Position numbers and translations under genes: made by a program. A stretch of DNA of 64,000 nt from Acanthochromis polyacanthus. Taxonomy: Eukaryota; Chordata; Actinopteri; Pomacentridae. The notes beneath the pieces were generated by a model that did no database searches, was not told the DNA's origin, and saw nothing but the letters and a program-made list of their open reading frames with translations. How positions within the stretch are numbered: position 1 is the first letter of the stretch; each line of letters opens with the position of its first letter. Below, piece by piece: positions 31,030-43,666 of the stretch. Location: assembly GCF_021347895.1 (NCBI RefSeq), contig NC_067129.1, forward strand, positions 32,029,690 through 32,093,689. Direction: 5' to 3'.

Positions 31030-32611
31030 CACATGTGAACAAAATTATTGGTGCCCCTCGGTTAATGAAAGAAAAACCCACAATGGTCACAGAAATTGTT
31101 TGAATCTGACAAAAGTAACAATAAATAAAAGTTCTATGAAAGTGAACCAATGAAAATCAGACACTGTTTTGAACCTTTGTTTAACAGAATTATTTAAAAA
31201 AAATAAACTCATGAAACAGTCCTAGAAAAGACTGAAAATAGTGTGACCATAGGAACATGTTCAATCGAAGTGTGTCCTCTAATTAGCATCACAGGTGTCT
31301 ACAAGCTTGTAATCAGTCAGTCAGCCTATTCATAGGGTTACATTAGTCACTGTGCTGTTTGGTGACATGGTTTGTACTACACTAAACATGGACCAGAGGA
31401 AGACAAGGAGAGAGTTGTCTCAGGAGATTAGAAAGAAAATGATAGACAAACATGTTAAAGGTAAAGGCTGTAAGAGCATCTCCAAGCAGCTTGATGTTCC
31501 TGTGACTACAGCTGCACAAATTATTCAGAAATTTAAGGTCCATGGGACTGTAGCCAACCTCCCTGGACGTGGCTGCAGGAGGAAAACTGATGACAAATGG
31601 AAGAGACGGATAATAAGAATGGTAAGAAAAGAGCCCAGAACAACCTCTAAAGACATTAAAGGTGAACTCTAAGGTCCAGGTACATCAGAGTCAGATCTCA
31701 CTATCAGTCGTTGTTTGAGCCAAAGTGGACTTTATAGGAGACGACCAAGGAGGACACCACTGTTGAAAAGAAATGATAAAAAAGCCCAACTGGAATTTGC
31801 CAAACTGCATGTTGACAAACCACAAAGCTTCTGGGAGAATGTCCTTTGGACAGACGAGACAAAACTGGAACTTTTTGGCAAGACACATCAGCTCTATGTT
31901 CACAGCCACAAAAATGAAGCACATGAAGAAAAGAACAGTGTCCCTGCTGTGAAACATGGAGGATCTGTTATGTTCTGGGGCTGCTTTACTGTATCTGGAA
32001 CAGGGTGTCTGAATCTGTGCAGGTTCAATGAAATCTGATGACTATCAAGGTATTCTAGAGAGAAATGTGCTGCCCAGTGTCAGAAAGCTTGGTCTCAGTC
32101 GCAGGTCATGGGTCTGTAACAGGATAATGACCCAAAACCCAGAGCTAAAAACAGCCAAGCATGGCTAAAAGGAAAACATTGGACTATTGTGAAGTGGCCT
32201 TCTATGAGCCCTGATCTAAATCCTGTAGCCATGGCGTCTGCAGAAGGAAACCTTCAAACCTGAGAGAACTGGAGCAGTCTGTTCATGAGGAGTGGAACAA
32301 AATACCTGCTGAGAGGAGCAGAAGTCTCACTGACAGTTACAGAAATGGTTTGATTGCAGTGATTGCCTCAAAAGTTGTGCAACAAAATATTAAATTAAGG
32401 GTACCATCATTTTTGTCCAGGACTGTTTCATGAGTTTATTTCATAAAATAATTCTGTTAAACCACGGTTCAACACCAATGTCTGATTTTCATTGGTTCAT
32501 TTTCATAGAATTTTTATTTATTCTTACTTTTGTCAGATTCAAATGATTTCTGTGACCATTGTGGGTTTTTCTTTCATTAACTGAGGGGTACCAACAGTTT
32601 TGTCCATGTGT
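31030..32611 (+). mobile_element. Tc1-type transposon, degraded
   Basis: Long inverted ends (about 200 bp) begin CACATGTGAACAAAATTATT on the left and finish with 'accaacagttttgtccatgtg' on the right. Two transposase pieces remain: 31352-31672 (helix-turn-helix region, KGCKSISKQLDVPVTTA) and 31715-32038 ([11 protein letters not shown], first catalytic Asp). A stop at 31670, frameshifts after 32030, and loss of the PNPIE-type end show it is dead. Same family as the element at 60017. Confidence 0.85.
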
Positions 32612-32970
32612 TGACTAATTTTGAGGTAATTTGGAAAAAAAATGTTTGAGTCACATTGTACAAGTTTTTAGTTATTCTGTACAAGTTCCAAGTCATTTTT
32701 GACAAGCTTTTACTATTGTTTTGATAAATTTCGACAAATTTTTCATCATGCTGGACAAGCTTTGACTTGTTTTGGCAAAAAAGATATTTGAATCATTTTA
32801 TGTAAATTTCAAGTCATTTTAGATCTTTAATTGAGATTCAATTTTGTCCACATTTCATTGAATCTCTATAACAGAGGAAAAGTAGTTGGCAAGTTGACAT
32901 GAACGGCAGAAAAGAAATGAAATATCACAGTTTTTACCACCAGAGTTGATGTTTTGTCTCTCTGTGCCAG
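32612..32970 (+). other. Intron remnant before pseudogene A' P-loop exon
   Basis: The 'gtcattttagatctttaattgag' iterations and 'accaccagagttgatgtttt' before the acceptor match the introns preceding the P-loop exons at 20322 and 49836. The N-module expected upstream is absent. Confidence 0.6.
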
Positions 32971-33052
32971 ACCTCAGACTGGTTCTTGTTGGGAGGACTG
33001 GATCAGGGAAGACCTCCAGTGGAAACATCATACTGGGAAGAGACGCCTTCAG

Positions 33053-33506
33053 AAAATACTGAAATCACAGAATAATGTGGCTCTGGAGAGCAGAAGGAGT
33101 CAAGGTTTAATATAGGGATGAGGTGAGCTCCAGGTGTGTGATCAGCCAGGTGAAAACAGCCAAGGCACACCCTCAGTAAATATGGAAAGAGGTTAATATA
33201 AAAAAGGGGGCAGGTGAGAAGAGTTGGGGAAATGCAAAACCAAAAAACAACCGAAACACAAAACTGTGTACATGAACTTTACAAAGATGTTTCACCGTGC
33301 TGAATGTATCTTCCAACAACTTGCTCCTCTTGATAACAAGTTGCTCCTGATGACAGACAGCACTTTGTATGGAAGTTCTGTTGCCTTTGATGTGTGAATG
33401 AGAAACACATTGTTTTTGGCTTTTAGTACCACTAAGGTAGAAGGCGCTATATATGTACAAACCTTTTATCATTTAAAAACATGAAAACTGTGTTTCTTCT
33501 CCTCAG
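33053..33506. other. Truncated cassette intron of A'
   Basis: Matches 63503-64000 in copy C: 'tgaaatcacagaataatgtggctctggaga', one unit of the 120-bp repeat there, then 'tttacaaagatgtttcaccg'. The 5' 1.3 kb of the copy C intron is missing here, which fixes the deletion that removed the donor. Confidence 0.6.
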
Positions 33507-33541
33507 GAAACATTCAGTGCTGTCTGCAGACGAAGAAGGAG

Positions 33542-34454
33542 CACCTATTGGGGGTATGTTGTCCTTGCAGCGCGTGATCTTGACAGATCTAGACAGCTAG
33601 CTAACATTTCAAAAGTCTTCAAATAAACACACAGTGCTTGTTTTTCCTGTACTTTACTTGAGTCTTGGCTGTTGGATCAATATGGCAAAACTGAAACATT
33701 GCAGAGGAATTAAATCAATCAATATACAAGCACTGACATATTCATGAAGACAGTAAGTATTACACATGTACTTTAACTGAGTGTAAAGTTTCTACCAACA
33801 ATTAATCTGCAATATACAGTAAAAGACACAATTTGACGACTTCACAAAACACAACAGAAAACTTCTAATGTGACATTCATGTTTGGTGCTTATGTACACA
33901 TTTTACTGGCAGACAAATGATCTCCAATTGGGCAGAAGTGTATCGTAAAAACATGATCAACACCATGAATTAGCTCTGTCCATCATGGCTGTCTGTCCCT
34001 CAAAGATAGGTTAGCAGAGCAGTGAGAGCGCTCACACTGTCACCACTTCTGAAAACCAAACTAGAAAGAAGAGCGCTCACTCTGACGCTGTTTGAAAACA
34101 CAAATGAGAATAGCTTGCTTAGATTCTTAGAAGAGTTCAATTGCAAAAACAGATAACTCCGTTTTGATAAACTTTCAGAAAACTTTTTTTAAAATTGTTT
34201 ACTTAGATAATATCAATCAAACTGAAGTTGAGTGGATTTTACTCAGTAGAAAAATACATGACAAAATAGAGAAAAAATAAATTATTAGTGTTATTATTAT
34301 TATTATTATCTCAAGTAAACAATAAAAAAAATGAGTTTTCTGAAAACGGAGTTACCTGTTTTTGCAAATGAACTCTTCATTTCAACCTTTTAATCCATGT
34401 TTAACTTATTTAACTGATCCACTTACTAATTTGTTCAGTCACAGTTAAAGATGG
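33542..34454. mobile_element. Insertion disrupting the A' GTPase exon
   Basis: About 0.9 kb of unrelated AT-rich sequence sits between the parts of the exon encoding CCLQ and VVDTAG. It includes a MITE-like unit (34131-34377). No target duplication was clear, so the exact limits are approximate. Confidence 0.5.
34131..34377. mobile_element. MITE with inverted ends (gaagagttca)
   Basis: The left end GAAGAGTTCAATTGCAAAAA and the complementary right end (tttttgcaaatgaactcttc) extend inward through 'cagataactccgtttt' to give arms of about 45 bp. The centre carries a short (TTA)n. The superfamily cannot be assigned. Confidence 0.6.
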
Positions 34455-34864
34455 CACAGGATGTGACCGTCGTCGACACTGCTGGACTCTCAGAAAAACG
34501 GAGACGTAAGATCAGGAGATGTATCGACATGTTGGCCCCGGGGCCTCACGCCTTCCTGCTGGTCATCAAGGTGGGGCCCCAAATGGATGAAGAACAAGAC
34601 ACCATGAGGCAGATGGAGGAGATCTTTGGAGAGAACGTCTGGAGCCACACATATGTAGTCCTCACCTACCAACTGGACACCGAGCATCAGGTGGCAGCAG
34701 CTAAAGACAAGCTGAAGGAGATCCTGCAGCAGAGAGTGGGAGACAGATACTACGACCTGAACATCAAAGACAGTGACTGGGTTGACTTTTATTTACTAAA
34801 CGACATGGAAAACATGGTCATTGCAAATAGATGGAGGTTCTGCCCTGTCCAGGACAGAACCTGA

Positions 34865-37047
34865 AAAAGGAAGATGATAAATGTTCATGGTGTGAAAACA
34901 GATTGAAGAAAAATCAGTTTTTATCCACTGATTTACTCCTCCAATGGAATGTTTTTAAATGGAGGTTTTATTCTGTTTTTTCTTTCCATTCATAACAAAA
35001 TTGCAACAACGCAGCACAAAATAGAAAATCAACAAACACCCATCTGTGGCTCCTCATCCTGTTTCTGGTTTTGTTCATCGATTTCTTTCCGAGATTTAGA
35101 TCTTTTCTTCTGGCGGTGAGACAGTTTGTTTTTTTTGTTTTTGTTTTTGTTTTTTTGCTTCGACTGCAGTCCTGCAGTTTAAAACTTTCTGCGAGCAAGA
35201 AAAAAATTAATACTAAAACACAATTCAAAGCAGTACATAGTCTGACTCTAAATGAAGTGTGAACAACTTTATATTCTTCTTACAAGAAGAACAAACTATA
35301 ACCCTAAACCAATGAGGAGTTTAAACTGTAATGCAGGCTAAAACAGACCAGCTGCTGCAGTAAAGTCACTAAACTGTGTGAATGTGTATTTAATCTGCTT
35401 ATCAGTATCTCTGACCTTTGGTAAACAGCAGCTCAGGTGTAGATTTCTGTATTCAAGATTCAGTTTAATTATCATCATTAAAGTTTTATCTCATCTTAAA
35501 GTTGTGAATGAAACTAAAGATGCTGTCCTTTTATATGGTTTTAATTGTCCTCTGGGGACAAATAAAGTTTTCTGAATCTGAATCTGAAACACAAATTGTG
35601 TCTAGAACAAATAATCAAGACATAAAAATCTAATATTTTCAAGTGATGTGTAATAAATAAACCTTAACCCAGTTTGATTTGATAAATACACAAACATGGT
35701 GGGTGGATTGTTATATCAATGACCTGTTTAAATTGTGTTTAGAGTTAAAGTTGTCCATAATTGAGCTGCTTTTAATGACAGCTAGATGTCATCATAGGAT
35801 CACTCTGCTGAGTTATTATTAGCAGGGCAGAGACAAGATGGGGACAGACTCAACACTGAGCTTCTAAACCAGGATTCAGGAAACCAATAAACCCAAAAAT
35901 TAACTAGAATTTATTGATATTATTGTTAACAAAACTTTGCATGCAAAAAACCCCCAAATCACACAATTACTGACACTAATACCAACTCCCTGTTAGGGAA
36001 TAGAACCCCGGTCTTCCATGGGGCAGGTGGAAATACTGTCCACTATACTAATGAGGAAGTTAAAGGATGTCATGTGACCACAATGAGCCAATCACAGCTT
36101 CATAACTACAATCCAGCAAATAATTATTGATTATTAGGTCTGTGTGATCAGTAGTGAATTAGGTTTATGATGTACAAAGTTGTACGTATGGACGAAGTTG
36201 AAATGTTTTTAGGATATACAGGTTTCACTGACAGGTGTTAGTTTAATTAATAAGAATCTATATTTATTCACGTTTTTGTCTGACAATCAGGACCTTAATC
36301 TTTTAACCTCCTTAACCTGTAATTGCACATTCTTGTGTTTACTTTCGTACTCTATTTACTCTACAAATAAAACACTTTAACATTGGTACATTCTTTTCAT
36401 GGGACATTTTGCAGTTTATATTGTTTTTATTGTGTATTTTTATTTATGGTGGTGGGACTCTTTCTGCTGTAACAACCAAACCACTATGGCAGTGACTAAA
36501 GATGTATTTACATATTTCTATTTTGTCTTACAATTACATAAGAAAGGACATATTTTGCTAATTTCATATCACTGGTTAAAAAATTGCGATTTTATTTTTA
36601 GTTTGTGGTCAACAGAGTTTGTTTTGAACCATTGTTTTCCATTAATAATCATCACACTGATTCATCTGTTCTTCTTCTTGTTTGCATCTCTGATTAGATG
36701 TGAAGCTGCATTTTTTGTCTTATTATTTGTAGTCTGTTCAATGACGATAAAGTTCAACTTCATCTAATTTAATCCAGTCACTTTATTTTCATTGCATCTT
36801 ATTGTTTTCAATTATATAAATATGGTAATTTCCTGTTCTGAATTTGGATCTGCTTTACATCTATCTCTTTTACTTACTTTTGTAAAATTACCTATTTTGT
36901 TTCACACTTCCACTTATATTTGTTCACGTTTGGGCTCAGTGCACTTGATATCTTTGGTTTCGTGTTCCTAAACTTTCTGTGTTTTTAAATGTCTTTCTAT
37001 ATAACCTGGAAAGTCACAGAGAAGAATCAATAAATAAAATATATACA
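34865..37047 (+). repeat. 3' flank of A' and duplicated block D2
   Basis: Follows the A' stop with the same 'aagaaaaatcagttttta' flank as gene B, then the block described at 27541-28935, without the 1.76-kb insertion. Short open frames are not conserved between block copies, so no gene is called. Confidence 0.6.
35986..36057 (-). pseudogene. tRNA-Asp-like pseudogene
   Basis: The minus strand begins TCCTCATTAGTATAGTGGAC and has GACCGGGGTTCTATTCCC, closely following tRNA-Asp (TCCTCGTTAGTATAGTGG, GGGGTTCGATTCCC). The anticodon position reads GCC rather than GTC and the T loop is changed. A second copy sits at the same place in gene B's 3' flank (56300). Confidence 0.6.
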
Positions 37048-37049
37048 TA

Positions 37050-38508
37050 CAGTCAAGGAAAAAATCATTAGACCATCCTTGTTTTCTGAATTTCTTGTTC
37101 ATTTTAATGCTTGGTACCACTAAAGGTATACTACCTGAAAAATACAATGAACACGACAAAAATGCAGCTGATTCCATCATACTTTATGTCCTCTCATGCT
37201 TCAGCTTCATTGTATTCCCAGGGTAAATAAGAGGACATTTCATGTCATAAACAGCACAGCTCATGCAAAGGCCTAGAACGGTTTCAAGCTGTAGAACAAC
37301 TTCCAAGTTGTCAGCTCTCATATAATGCCTAAAACTGAAGAATTATGTGAAGCCACAAAGGCAGCCATCTTGGTCCTTCTGGAAATTGGCATGAGTGAGA
37401 GACAAGTAGTGAAAAAACTGAGGATCTCCAAGACAGCCGTTCATTACATCAAGAAAAAACAAACCCAACATGGTTCTACCAAACTGCTAGCTGGTCACGG
37501 CAGGAAATGTCTTTCTACCCACCAGATGGCACTCATCTGTTCCTGTGTCAGGAATTGTTGTCAGACCTCCAGGGACCTTAAAATGAGTGGACACTGTGGA
37601 GAAGCGTGACTTGTTTGGCAATGATCGTTCAAAAGCGACTTCTTGAAGCTGGTCTGAAGTCACACAGGGCAGGAAGAAGCTCTTCATCAAGGAAAGGCAG
37701 AGGAAAGCCCGGTTACTCTTTGCTGGGATCACAAGGATTGGACTGTTGATGATTGGACTAAGGTTCTCTTCAATGATGACTCCAGTTTTCACTTGATGCC
37801 CACTCCAGTCAACTTACTGGTTAGGAGGAAGCCTGGAGAAGCTACAGACCAGTCTGTCTCCCCTACAGTAAAATATGGGGGTGGATCAGTGACCATCTGG
37901 GGTAGTTTCAGTCTGGGTGGAACAGGGCAAATGAACCAAGTCATGTACAGGACTACTCTAAAAACAGACTCTTTCCTGCCTCCAATGACTGGATTTTCCA
38001 ACAAGACAATGTCAGTTGAAGCCTGGATGGAGAACCAGAACATTGGAACCATGCCTTGGCTGCTCAATCACCAGATCTAAATCCAACTGAAAACCTTTAG
38101 AAAATAATCAAACGCAAAATCAAAATGAGAACCACAAGCCCAAAAATAAAGCAAATTTGTTTGAATTTGTGCAACAGGAATGAGCTGCTGTCAGAAGCTG
38201 GTGGAGAGCATGCCAAGACGCATGGCTGCAGTCATCAGAAACAATGGTTATGCAATCAAATACTAACTCCTGTGTGGATCATGTGACTAAAACAGACAGA
38301 AAAGAAAACATGGAATGTCTAAAAGCACTGTTTTTGTCAGTACAATGCCATAGCTATTGATGGAAGAACTGAAGTGATTTTGGTTCTTATCAAGAAAAGC
38401 ATAGAAAATGTCTGATATCAGCTCTGAAATTAAGCTCCAATGAACTGTTGTTGCTCTCATTATATTTGTCCCTTTCGTTGTACCAGGCATTAAAATGAAG
38501 GGAATAAT
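37050..38508 (+). mobile_element. Second Tc1-type transposon family, degraded
   Basis: The left end after TA is CAGTCAAGGAAAAAATCATT; 'cattttaatgcttggtacca' near it is inverted at the right (ttgtaccaggcattaaaatg). Transposase pieces lie at 37325-37609 (helix-turn-helix, GMSERQVVKKLRISKTAVH) and 37793-38080 (VKYGGGSVTIWGSFS, then shifted frame over the second catalytic Asp). Stops and frameshifts make it non-functional, and the right end is incomplete. Confidence 0.75.
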
Positions 38509-40294
38509 TTGGTTTCCACTAAGGTAGAAGGCGCTCCACTCTTGGGTTCAGTGCCATCCAGATGACAAAGGCCAGAGTAGGGTCCTCCTGTTGCAGCTGT
38601 AGGTAGTCACCAGCTTGTCCATGTGTCCCCCCTCCTTTTGTTGCATTATAATCCATGATGATCACTGTTTTTTTTATGCTCCTGGCCACAGATTCTCAAA
38701 TCCTTGTGCCGTGTACTCATGAGTACCACATTCTTGCCTTTCTTTGGTACATAGGATACCAGGGACGTGTCAGCCGTGTACACAAACTTGGAAGACTTGA
38801 CAGGTCTGTTCTTTGTTGTCAGCAGTTGTGGTGGGAGCTCACACTTGTTTTTCCCGTATCATTCCCTCCATGATCAGCTTCCTCTTTAGGAGCTCCTGTC
38901 CCAGCTTGTGTGAGGTAAAACAATTGTTGGATGTGATGTTGTGTCCACTGAGTCCCTGAGTCATGTCCAGGACAACTCTCATTCCTTGATTTTTCTCAAA
39001 GGCTCCTCCATGAGGTTTCCCTGTGTAGACTTGTAAGTTCTAAGCATATGAGGAGGTGGCAGCACAGGCGGCCCAGATCTTTATACTATATTTTGCAGGT
39101 TTAGATGGTATATACTGCCTGAAGTGGCAGTGGCCTCTAAATGGCATCATTTAGGGGTTTTAAAACTCAAGATTTTAAAACCAGAGGACTCGGTGCACCC
39201 ACTTGTCCCACACTGTCCTGATGGCAGCGAGCTTCTCTCTCTGCCGTGAAGCTGGTCTGTCATCAAACCGGATAATGCTGGAAATTATGTGGAAGTTTTC
39301 CAGAGATATTGTTGCACGGAAAAATTCTCTGCCAGTTTCTGCATCCCACAAGAATTTCTGTGGATTTCCCTTTGGACCTGAAAACTCCAGCAAGGATAAG
39401 AAGCCCAAAGTAAGCTTGTAAATGGGTTTGGTCCATCTCCTTCCACCTCTCTCCAAAAACACGTCTTCATTCTAAATTAGTGCAATCCACAATAATTTTC
39501 TGAATGGGATCTGGGATGAAAAGCTCAAAAGACTTGATGTCCTCCACGTGAGTCACTGCCATGTGTATGGGCCTGGTTGCATCCTAATCACATTCGCAGT
39601 CATGCGGGGTGACTCTTTTGAGCAAGACCATTAAATTTCACCACTTTTTGACATCCACATTTCTTCACTGCTGCTGCTGGACTGGTCCTGTGGCTTGTCT
39701 TTAGAGCTAGCTGATGCTCACTCTCATTTTCTTCTTCAGAGTCACTGTCAGACTCTGAATTTTCAGAAATGTGATCCTCATTTTCTGAAACCTCTTCCTC
39801 TACATCATCAAAAGCTTCCCTTTCTTCCATTATCCATTCCAAGGCCCTCTGAAGAGAGAATCTTCTGGCCATCTTGATTAGTTTTGATAAGGAACCACAC
39901 TGTGAAGCTGTATTTATTGTGTCCCACCAACAATTTGCAGCTGGGATGGAGAGCAGGTGTTGGTGCTTGAATTTTGTAGCAATGCTGCAAAACTGTGCAG
40001 GAATGACAGGGCAGACACAAACACCAGGCCCAGACAGGAGGACAGAGTGCAGGTGCACAGGACCTAAAATTTCCACATTTTTATTGCCCCTGAGTTCAGT
40101 GGAGCCAAGCATCCTGTATGTAATAAATGTGTAGGAGATGTACAGTGTGTGTGGTCATTGATGTGTTGTGATATGTTCTTCACAGAAAATGAGCCAAGGC
40201 CAATGAATCTGAGTTGGAACAAATAATTAATCGTTCATTTTTCTTTGCTAGAAAAATGAAAAGATGTCCCACAGACCAGAATGCCATGCAAGGG
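38509..40294 (-). mobile_element. piggyBac-type transposon with broken transposase
   Basis: On the minus strand, 40030-39600 encodes an acidic N-terminal region starting MARRFSLQRALEWIMEE with Ser/Glu/Asp runs. 39462-39175 has FLWDAETGREFFRA and ISSIIRFDDR, then KLAAIRTVWDKWV, typical of PGBD-like transposases. Further down, about 38640-38530 retains an HMDKLVTTYSC-like C-terminal piece. The right terminus reads CCCTTGCATGGCATTCTGGT next to TTAA (40295-40298). The left terminus was not found. Several frame breaks. Confidence 0.7.
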
Positions 40295-40622
40295 TTAATA
40301 CAGTTTAGTCAGTTTTATAAATATTTTCATTAACAGGAGTTAACTCAAGTATGTTAAACTTATGTAGCACCTTTCATATATATAAAATCTGTTTTGTAAC
40401 AATAAAAGGATAAAAACCAAAGACAATGATAAAATGTGATAAATTGTTAAACAGGAAGAGCTAAAGAACAGTGGATCAAACAACTAAAATAAAGCAGGTA
40501 TGGGTCAACTAAAAACCTGTCATTAAAATTTTTTCTGCTTCCTCTTACAAACTCAATTTAATTCAGAATCTACATTTATCGACATTTTTCAGAACGTTAG
40601 TCTCTTAACCTCCTTAGTTTGT
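40295..40622 (+). repeat. Duplicated block D3, left part
   Basis: 'cagtttagtcagttttataa' through 'cttaacctccttagtttgt' matches D1/D2; the block resumes at 44122 (ataattgcacac) after the inserted LTR nest. Confidence 0.6.
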
Positions 40623-41842
40623 GTTTGGTTTTGCATGAGAGCTCAGGAAAAGAGAACGAGAAGCAGATGCAGTATTAATGATTTATTTACAACAAACTCA
40701 AACAGAAGTACAAATCCCAGCTATCGACCCACAGAAACTAAACTGGGGACCTAAGGAAACTAAGCTGGGGAAAACTACACTGCCCCTAGAGGTTGGCAGA
40801 CTAAACTAAGGTAAACATACTGCAGGTAACACCTGGAAGGAATGCAAGATGGAAAAACCCACTAGGACACAATAATAAAACTAAGGTGCATTTCAAAAAG
40901 TTCAGCTACATTAACTAGGGAAACTCTCAAATAGGATACAACAATACAGGAAATACTGAAAGTAACAAAGAGCTACAGTACCACAAGATAACTCTCACCT
41001 GGAACAAAGGGGTCACTAAGCTATGACGACTATAAGAACAAAAAGGCTAACTAATTCTGAGACTAAAGCTAAGCTAAGGCTACAGAAATACGGTGACTAA
41101 AAAGCAAACAGTAGTCTATAAACAAAATTCAAGCTAAGGGCAATAATCCTCTGTAGGCTAAAAACACAAGAAAACCTGACCTGTGACTGCTCTGACTGAG
41201 GCACTGCTACTGTGACATTTACTGGGGTAAACTGGGAGCTGAAGGCTTGGCTGTCTGGGGGCTGAAGGCAGAGGCTACAATGACAGGAGAAGGAATAAGG
41301 GGCTTGGGTTATGTGGAGATGGCAGAGATGAACCAGGCAATGTGTCCAGAGGGAAATGGATTTGGGCTGAAGATGAAGCCGAAGAGTCAGACCAGACAGT
41401 AGCAGGTGGAGTCCAAAACTGAGGAAGAGCAGAAACTGGGTTACTGAGGTTCAGTCAGGAGTTAAGGTTGTAGAATCTTTATCAGAGAACTGACAGTGGA
41501 AGTTCACAATCCGTCATCTGAGAGGTGAACAGTGTTGCCAACTTAGTGACTTTCTCACTAAATCTACCGACTTTTCAAAGCTCCTAGCGACTTTTTTTTG
41601 TCAAAAGCGACTAGCGACAAATCTAGCGACTTTTTCTGCTGTTTTGGAGACTCTGACAGGAAAACACGGCTCATTCTGCAGTTACTGTTTTCAACAAGCA
41701 GCAGGTGCTGCTGTGAGCTTCTCCCCCTCCCAAAGCACAGGCTGTCAGTCCAGTAACCCGCAGCAGACCCAGTGAGGGGAGGGGGAGACCCACATCACTC
41801 CACGGCCAGGTGGCAGATGAATCGCGCATGCACAAAGTCACT

Positions 41843-43666
41843 TGTCGTTCAGTATAGCCTTCTTTAACCCTTGCCTCAGGTTAAATCAGGACCAGCTCTC
41901 CGTTTAAAGGGTTAGATTCTATCTGCCTATTAGTATTCCACCTAACAGGTTTCAGCAGAATAATTAAGCTGGTGTCGAGGAATACTCACCTAGGTCCTAA
42001 CTGTCTTCTTCCAAACGTCTTACCCCTCTTACTCCAATAAATACTCTCTTACTAAGCAGCCCACCTAAGTAGTAGAATTGATTTATTGACCACGTTTGTT
42101 AACGACAGCTTTCCTCTTAAAACTGTGGCACTTGTTGATATTCCTAGGTTCGTTTTAGAGGTTTGGATAACTAACCCCAGGGGTAATGTTTAAATAACTA
42201 GTTGGATTAAAGTAACCTTTAAGAACCATTAGATTTAATGCACACAATCAACTTAACTTTTTACCACTATGCAGAATAGGTGAATCATAATCATTTCATT
42301 AGACTTCTCTTTAAATGCAATATAGCGTTTTATTAAGCAATTATTAGCAGGGGCACAGCATTAATTCATGATTAAACAATTTAATTATTTCTGATTATAA
42401 ATTATACTAAAGTAACTAAATTGAGCGTACCTAAGAATCTTCTCTAATTAGTAAATTTAGGAGAGAGAGCGGACAGCCAGGCCTTAGCTGCCACGCCCGG
42501 TCTTGACCTGCGTCTAGTTGAACTCCTCCGTGGACCAGCAGACTCGGTACGAAGTCTTCTTTGTGGGCAGAGGGTGTTCTTCATAGGCAGGGGGAGTGGA
42601 GAGGTCCCGAAAGCCAATCGTTGGTCTGGCAGTTATCTTTAGTAGCAGCTGGAACACAAGTGCGGGCGTCTCAGCTGTCTTCTCAGTCGGATGGTGGTGG
42701 TGGAAAGCCCCCGTCTCATCAGGCTGCGGTGGGTCACTGGGTCCTCCAGCCCCTGGAGTGGAGCAGCCCTCTGCTGCTTCCTCCTGTGCCTCTCTGGATG
42801 CCATGGGTGCTTGCCTCTCTTCATCTCTTTGGACAACTGCAGACCTCTCAGGACTCTCTGTCTGGCAGAGTGTGGTCTTCGCTTGTTGAACAAAGTCAGA
42901 AAAAGACTTTGCCTCCAACGATGTTCTCAGCGAACTCTGGAGCCTAAGTCCCGCGTTGTCTTCACGTCTCTTGGGCAAAAGGGTCCGGTGTCGACTCTTC
43001 AGAACTTTGGCGATGCTCCCCGGCAGCTCCGGCGAGCAGCATCTCTCCCCTCCGGGGGAGAACTCCCAATTCAGTGTCTGTGTCTCTGGGTTTTATACCC
43101 TAGCTCGACTTCAGCTTAGCACATACACATTTTCACACACAATTCTAACTAATAGGTACGCCCAGGTAATTAATTCATAGGTTTAAGACACAACCTTCTT
43201 CCTATCACGCATACATCATTCTTTCCATCTTTTCTGTTAACACATCCACTTGTTACACACACTTCAGTTGTCATGACAATGTAGGCCTGAGCCCATCCTG
43301 TCATCCTGTGGAAACTCCAAGTTCCTCATTTCTGAGGAGACTTCTGCTTTTCCCATCCTGTCTGCATACAGCTCAGAACAGCACAGATTACTTCCATTCA
43401 AAACTCACTTAGTTACACTGAATCACTTCTTTAAATCATTTTTCTTAGCATGATCAAATAACTTATTTTAAATCATTCTCTTCTATAGCAATTATCATTT
43501 CCAGAATATATATCAGCCTATTAAAATCATTCTTGCATCAAGCATAAGCATAATCATGTGGTTAACTTATATAGTTTCTCATTTTAACTTTTCATTGGTT
43601 TGCTTAAAGCTTTTATTTAGGTGGTGGTTGCTCCTGGGATCTCAAATAACTAGGCCCCACTTGACA
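41843..43666 (-). mobile_element. Candidate 1.8-kb solo LTR with internal open frame
   Basis: The minus strand starts TGTCAAGTGGGGCC and ends GAACGACA, so the ends are TGTC...GACA. CACT at 41839-41842 and 43667-43670 is a possible 4-bp duplication. A TATAAAA box (gggtataaaaccc) lies near 43092, and AATAAA lies near 42078. It is unusually long and its middle (42500-43080) is GC-rich against AT-rich surroundings. No gag, pol or env is present. Whether it is retroviral or Gypsy-like cannot be told. Confidence 0.45.
42514..42978 (-). CDS. Hypothetical 154-residue frame inside the LTR
   Basis: Starts MPKRREDNAGLRLQ and lies about 110 nt downstream of the TATAAAA at 43092 on the same strand. It is rich in Pro, Ser, Glu and His, with PPAY near the C-terminus (STPPAYEEHPLP) and an HHHH run. 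No known family is recognised. It may be the start of a retroelement leader/gag region captured in the LTR, or chance, since the opposite strand is also open here. Confidence 0.3.
   Translation of the reverse strand: MPKRREDNAGLRLQSSLRTSLEAKSFSDFVQQAKTTLCQTESPERSAVVQRDEERQAPMASREAQEEAAEGCSTPGAGGPSDPPQPDETGAFHHHHPTEKTAETPALVFQLLLKITARPTIGFRDLSTPPAYEEHPLPTKKTSYRVCWSTEEFN

Larger units (their letters stand above)
32971..34864 (+). pseudogene. Pseudogene A': broken AIG1/GIMAP-type cassette
   Basis: The P-loop exon (32971-33052, acceptor tctgtgccag) encodes [18 protein letters not shown], then stops at AFR; its last 20-30 bases and the donor are gone, and foreign sequence follows directly. The GTPase exon begins at 33507 (acceptor tcttctcctcag) and matches to about 33541. 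It is then interrupted by about 0.9 kb and resumes near 34455 with VVDTAGLSEKR, FLLVIKV and [10 protein letters not shown], to a stop at 34864. The DTAG in place of DTPG and the terminal-type tail place it closest to gene A. The open frame from 34451 starts inside the domain and lacks the P-loop, so it should not bind nucleotide normally. Confidence 0.75.

Noticed and set aside
42561..43119. Plus-strand frames of 97-142 residues opposite the 154-residue frame
   Set aside because: Ser/Leu-rich shadow of a GC-rich stretch with no promoter on that strand; the minus-strand frame is better placed relative to the TATA box.
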